Positions 61,653 through 64,000 of a stretch of 64,000 nt of DNA are shown in pieces. Origin of the DNA: Micromonospora sp. M71_S20 (GTDB lineage Bacteria > Actinomycetota > Actinomycetes > Mycobacteriales > Micromonosporaceae); NCBI RefSeq assembly GCF_003664255.1, contig NZ_RCCV01000001.1, positions 4,340,001-4,404,000 of the forward strand, written 5' to 3'. Every line of letters begins with the position of its first letter. Position 1 is the first letter of the stretch. A program made the translations under genes and the position numbers. The notes under the pieces were generated by a model that saw only the letters and a program-made list of their open reading frames with translations, had not been told where the DNA came from and ran no database searches.

Positions 61653-64000
61653 TCAGCAGCGGACGGGCGACAACGCGAAGTCCTCCACCGTGGGTGCGGT
61701 GGTGTTGATCCTCGTCTGCCGGGTCTGGGGCTTCCAGTTGTCCTTGGCGACGATCATCGTCAACGGGTTGTTCCGACGGTCCAGCCAGTAGGCGTACTTG
61801 CCCTCGGCGTCCGTGGCGAACGTCCAGGACATCGCCCACGAGTCGACCTGGACGGTGGCACCGGAGAGCGGCGAGCCGGCACCCTGGCAGCTCGTCCCGG
61901 TGACCGTGCCCGTCAACTTGCCCCAGGTGGTCGGCTGCAGCACGTTCATCGTGACCGCGACCGGCTCCACCGTGTACGGGGTGTTCTCCTTGATGGCGAC
62001 CGAGGCGGTGTAGGTGCCGGGCTGGTCCACGTTCGCCGTCATGCCGACGTTGACCGTAACGGCCTCGCCCGGCGCCAGGGTGGCCGCCGTCTTGTCGATC
62101 GTCATCCAGCTGACGTCGGCGGTGCTGGCGGCGCACTCCTCGAAGCCCGGCAGCGCCTCGCTGTCACGCGTCGCGGTGAAGCCGCCGGAGGAGCCGCCGA
62201 CCTTGTAGAAGCCGCACGCCGCGCCGCCGCGGTACCGCGCCGTGTTGGCGTTCGGCAGGCTCGACCACGAGGAGGTGGCCGGGTCGTAGGCGAAGCCCAC
62301 GTTGGTGATGGCGCCGCCCTGCGAGCCGCCGACGACCAGGAACTTGCCGTTGGCCACGGCGAACGAGCTGGCCCAGTTGTCGGCCGGCGCGTCCGCGATG
62401 GCCGTCCAGGTGTTGGCGCCCGGGTCGTAGGCGTAGCTCGCCTTCTGCGCGGCGGAGCCGTCGTTGCCTCCGGTGCAGTAGACGATGCCGTCGATCCCGC
62501 CGCAGGAGACGAAGGCCACCGACTTCGGGTAGTCGGCCAGGGTCTCCCAGCTGTCGTCGGCCGGGTCGTAGCGCACGACGTCGTTGGACATCGGCGTGCA
62601 GGACGCCGTGGTGCAGCCGCCGATGGCGTACAGCTTGCCGCCCGCGACCGCCTGGCCCGCCGCCGAGCGCGGCGCGGGGTTGTCGGCCTTCTCCGTCCAG
62701 GTGTTGGCCGCCGGGTCGTACGACCAGGTGGTGCCGTCCGGACCGGCCGCCGCCCAACCGCCGGTCGCGATGATCTTGCCGTCCAGGACGCCCACCGTCA
62801 TGGCGGTACGCGCGCCGGGCAGATCGGCGATCGCGGTCCAGGTCTGCGCGACCGGGTCGTAGGCGTAGTTCTTCGCCGAGGACGCCGAGCCGGTGCCGCC
62901 GGCGATGGAGTACACCTTGCCGCCGAGGTTGACCACCCGGTTGTCCATCACCACGGCCGGGTAGTTGGCGATGTCGGTCCAGGGCGCGGCCTGCGGGCCC
63001 GCCTCGGGCGACGCCGCCGCCGTCGACTTGCCGGACGTCTTCGCCGCGAACGAGGTCGGGACCTCGAGCCGCTGCACCGGCGCGCCCTGGGAGCCGAGCA
63101 CCTCCTGCTTGCTCAGCCGGGACCCGTCGGCCCGGAGCAGCTCGAACCCGCCGTCGCGCTCACTGAACTCGACCGCGACCGGGGCCCCGCCGGTGTTGGT
63201 CACCGTGAACGCCTTGGTGACCTTGCCGCTGGGCATCCGGACCGTCCCGGCCACCTGGGCCGGCTTGACCGACAGGCGGCCGGCCGCCAGCTGGAAGTTC
63301 GCGGCGGTCGCCCAGTCTGCCTGGACATCGACCTGCTTGCTCTGGCTGACGTAGCTGCCGGCCCGGGCGGTGAACTTGTGGGTGTCCGTCAGCGACGAGA
63401 ACAGCCAGTAGAAGCCGTCCGCCAGCCCCGGGTCGTCCGGGGTCGCCACGGTGGTGGCCTTCTCCGTCGGCCGGTCGTCGCTGGTGACGGTGGCGCCGTT
63501 GACGTAGCCGTTGTCGTTCCTGTCGCGGACGTGGCCGAGCACCAGGCCGCCGTCGATCGGCTCGCAGGTGAGCTGGCTGCCGATCAGGACGTTGTCGACC
63601 CCCCACCACCACTCGTACGAGGCGTCGTAGTAGCGGAACCGGACCCGCGCCTGGGCCTGGCCCGCAGCCTGCGGGATGGCGACCTCGGTCACCTTCGGGC
63701 CGCGCACGTCGGCGGCCTGCCGGAGCACGTTGGTCCACGTGGTCCCGCCGTCGAGGCTGAGGTCGACGTCGGCGCGGTCGCTGCCCAGCCAGTTGTAGTC
63801 CTGGTTGAACCGGATCACCGGTGCCGTGACGCCGGTCAGGTCGACGACCGGGCTGACGAGCGAGGTGTCCTGCTTGCCGCCGGAGCCGTACTCGTCGCTG
63901 TCGACGATCGCGAAGTTGCCCGTGCCGCCGGTCAGGTTGCCGCGGGCGCCGTCGTCCGTGAACTTCCAGACCTGGCCGCTGGCGGCGTGGTCCACCACGG
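61653..64000 (-). CDS. Secreted Kelch-repeat protein, C-terminal ~780 residues (5' end outside window)
   Basis: The frame is open to the right edge, so the N-terminus is missing. Visible parts in order: a beta-sandwich with DVDLSLDGGTTWTNVL and WWWGVDNVLIGSQLTCE (the adhesin-like domain seen after S8 proteases), a carboxypeptidase-regulatory-like segment, about six Kelch repeats (patterns such as SYDPAANTWTEKADNP, GGKLYAIGG, SYAYDPGANTWTAIAD), an Ig-like domain (LAPGEAVTVNVGMTAN) and a final CarboxypepD_reg domain ending SPVRC. Actinomycete proteins of this kind are often subtilisin-family exoproteases, but the catalytic part is not in the window. Confidence 0.85.
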   Translation of the reverse strand, partial: VVDHAASGQVWKFTDDGARGNLTGGTGNFAIVDSDEYGSGGKQDTSLVSPVVDLTGVTAPVIRFNQDYNWLGSDRADVDLSLDGGTTWTNVLRQAADVRGPKVTEVAIPQAAGQAQARVRFRYYDASYEWWWGVDNVLIGSQLTCEPIDGGLVLGHVRDRNDNGYVNGATVTSDDRPTEKATTVATPDDPGLADGFYWLFSSLTDTHKFTARAGSYVSQSKQVDVQADWATAANFQLAAGRLSVKPAQVAGTVRMPSGKVTKAFTVTNTGGAPVAVEFSERDGGFELLRADGSRLSKQEVLGSQGAPVQRLEVPTSFAAKTSGKSTAAASPEAGPQAAPWTDIANYPAVVMDNRVVNLGGKVYSIAGGTGSASSAKNYAYDPVAQTWTAIADLPGARTAMTVGVLDGKIIATGGWAAAGPDGTTWSYDPAANTWTEKADNPAPRSAAGQAVAGGKLYAIGGCTTASCTPMSNDVVRYDPADDSWETLADYPKSVAFVSCGGIDGIVYCTGGNDGSAAQKASYAYDPGANTWTAIADAPADNWASSFAVANGKFLVVGGSQGGAITNVGFAYDPATSSWSSLPNANTARYRGGAACGFYKVGGSSGGFTATRDSEALPGFEECAASTADVSWMTIDKTAATLAPGEAVTVNVGMTANVDQPGTYTASVAIKENTPYTVEPVAVTMNVLQPTTWGKLTGTVTGTSCQGAGSPLSGATVQVDSWAMSWTFATDAEGKYAYWLDRRNNPLTMIVAKDNWKPQTRQTRINTTAPTVEDFALSPVRC

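Overview
The window is very GC-rich, uses GTG/TTG starts and has strong third-position G/C bias, as in an actinomycete. A Micromonosporaceae-type host (Micromonospora, Salinispora, Actinoplanes) is plausible, but no marker in the window proves it. Most of it (about 3.8-53.1 kb) is a specialised-metabolite locus with ordinary chromosomal genes on both sides. No transposase, integrase, tRNA, rRNA or CRISPR array was seen.

Layout. 1-3.6 kb: a TauE/SafE permease fragment, an SCP2 protein, a glycogen-debranching-type enzyme and an isochorismatase-fold protein whose catalytic triad is replaced. 3.8-14.5 kb (+): a loading-type NRPS (A-PCP-C-A-PCP-C-A-PCP) coupled to an unusual C-TE protein. 14.6-34.7 kb (-): one tightly overlapped eight-gene operon, read from its promoter: C-A-PCP; FAAL-ACP-C-A-MT-PCP; KS-(decayed AT)-ACP; luciferase-like monooxygenase; CmlA-type diiron hydroxylase; CocE hydrolase-C-(decayed A)-PCP; class III aminotransferase; MbtH protein. 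35.0-41.1 kb (+): MFS exporter and a supply/tailoring operon (class I/II aminotransferase, CoA-acylating aldehyde dehydrogenase, PhyH-type oxygenase, acyl-CoA dehydrogenase). 41.2-42.8 kb (-): a free-standing adenylation domain whose pocket code reads as aspartate.

42.9-53.1 kb: two paralogous circularly permuted ATP-grasp ligases flank a MaoC hydratase, an ornithine cyclodeaminase-like reductase, a CitE/HpcH lyase, an alpha-oxoamine synthase, a JmjC-type cupin and a DmpG/DmpF aldolase-dehydrogenase pair. The lyase + hydratase + oxoamine synthase set resembles the logic described for ketomemicin carbonylmethylene pseudodipeptides. I infer that this block makes a ketone-linked building block or a separate pseudopeptide.

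53.3-64 kb: Xaa-Pro aminopeptidase, lipoprotein, ECF sigma factor with a coupled membrane partner, GH3 hexosaminidase and serine hydrolase (both secreted), a winged-helix regulator, and the 3' part of a large secreted Kelch protein.

How it may work together (inference): FAAL loads an acyl group. A beta-amino-acid-like module with a methyltransferase extends it. A KS without its two catalytic histidines and two carrier proteins without working loading domains (decayed AT, decayed A) act next. The free Asp-type A domain is the obvious in-trans loader for the CocE-C-PCP protein, and the CmlA-type enzyme may hydroxylate the tethered residue. The plus-strand NRPS adds further residues, one Leu-like, and the C-TE releases the product. 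The plus-strand NRPS also carries a 1,082-bp repeat that looks perfect and A domains with near-identical flanks but different pockets, a clear sign of recent internal recombination.
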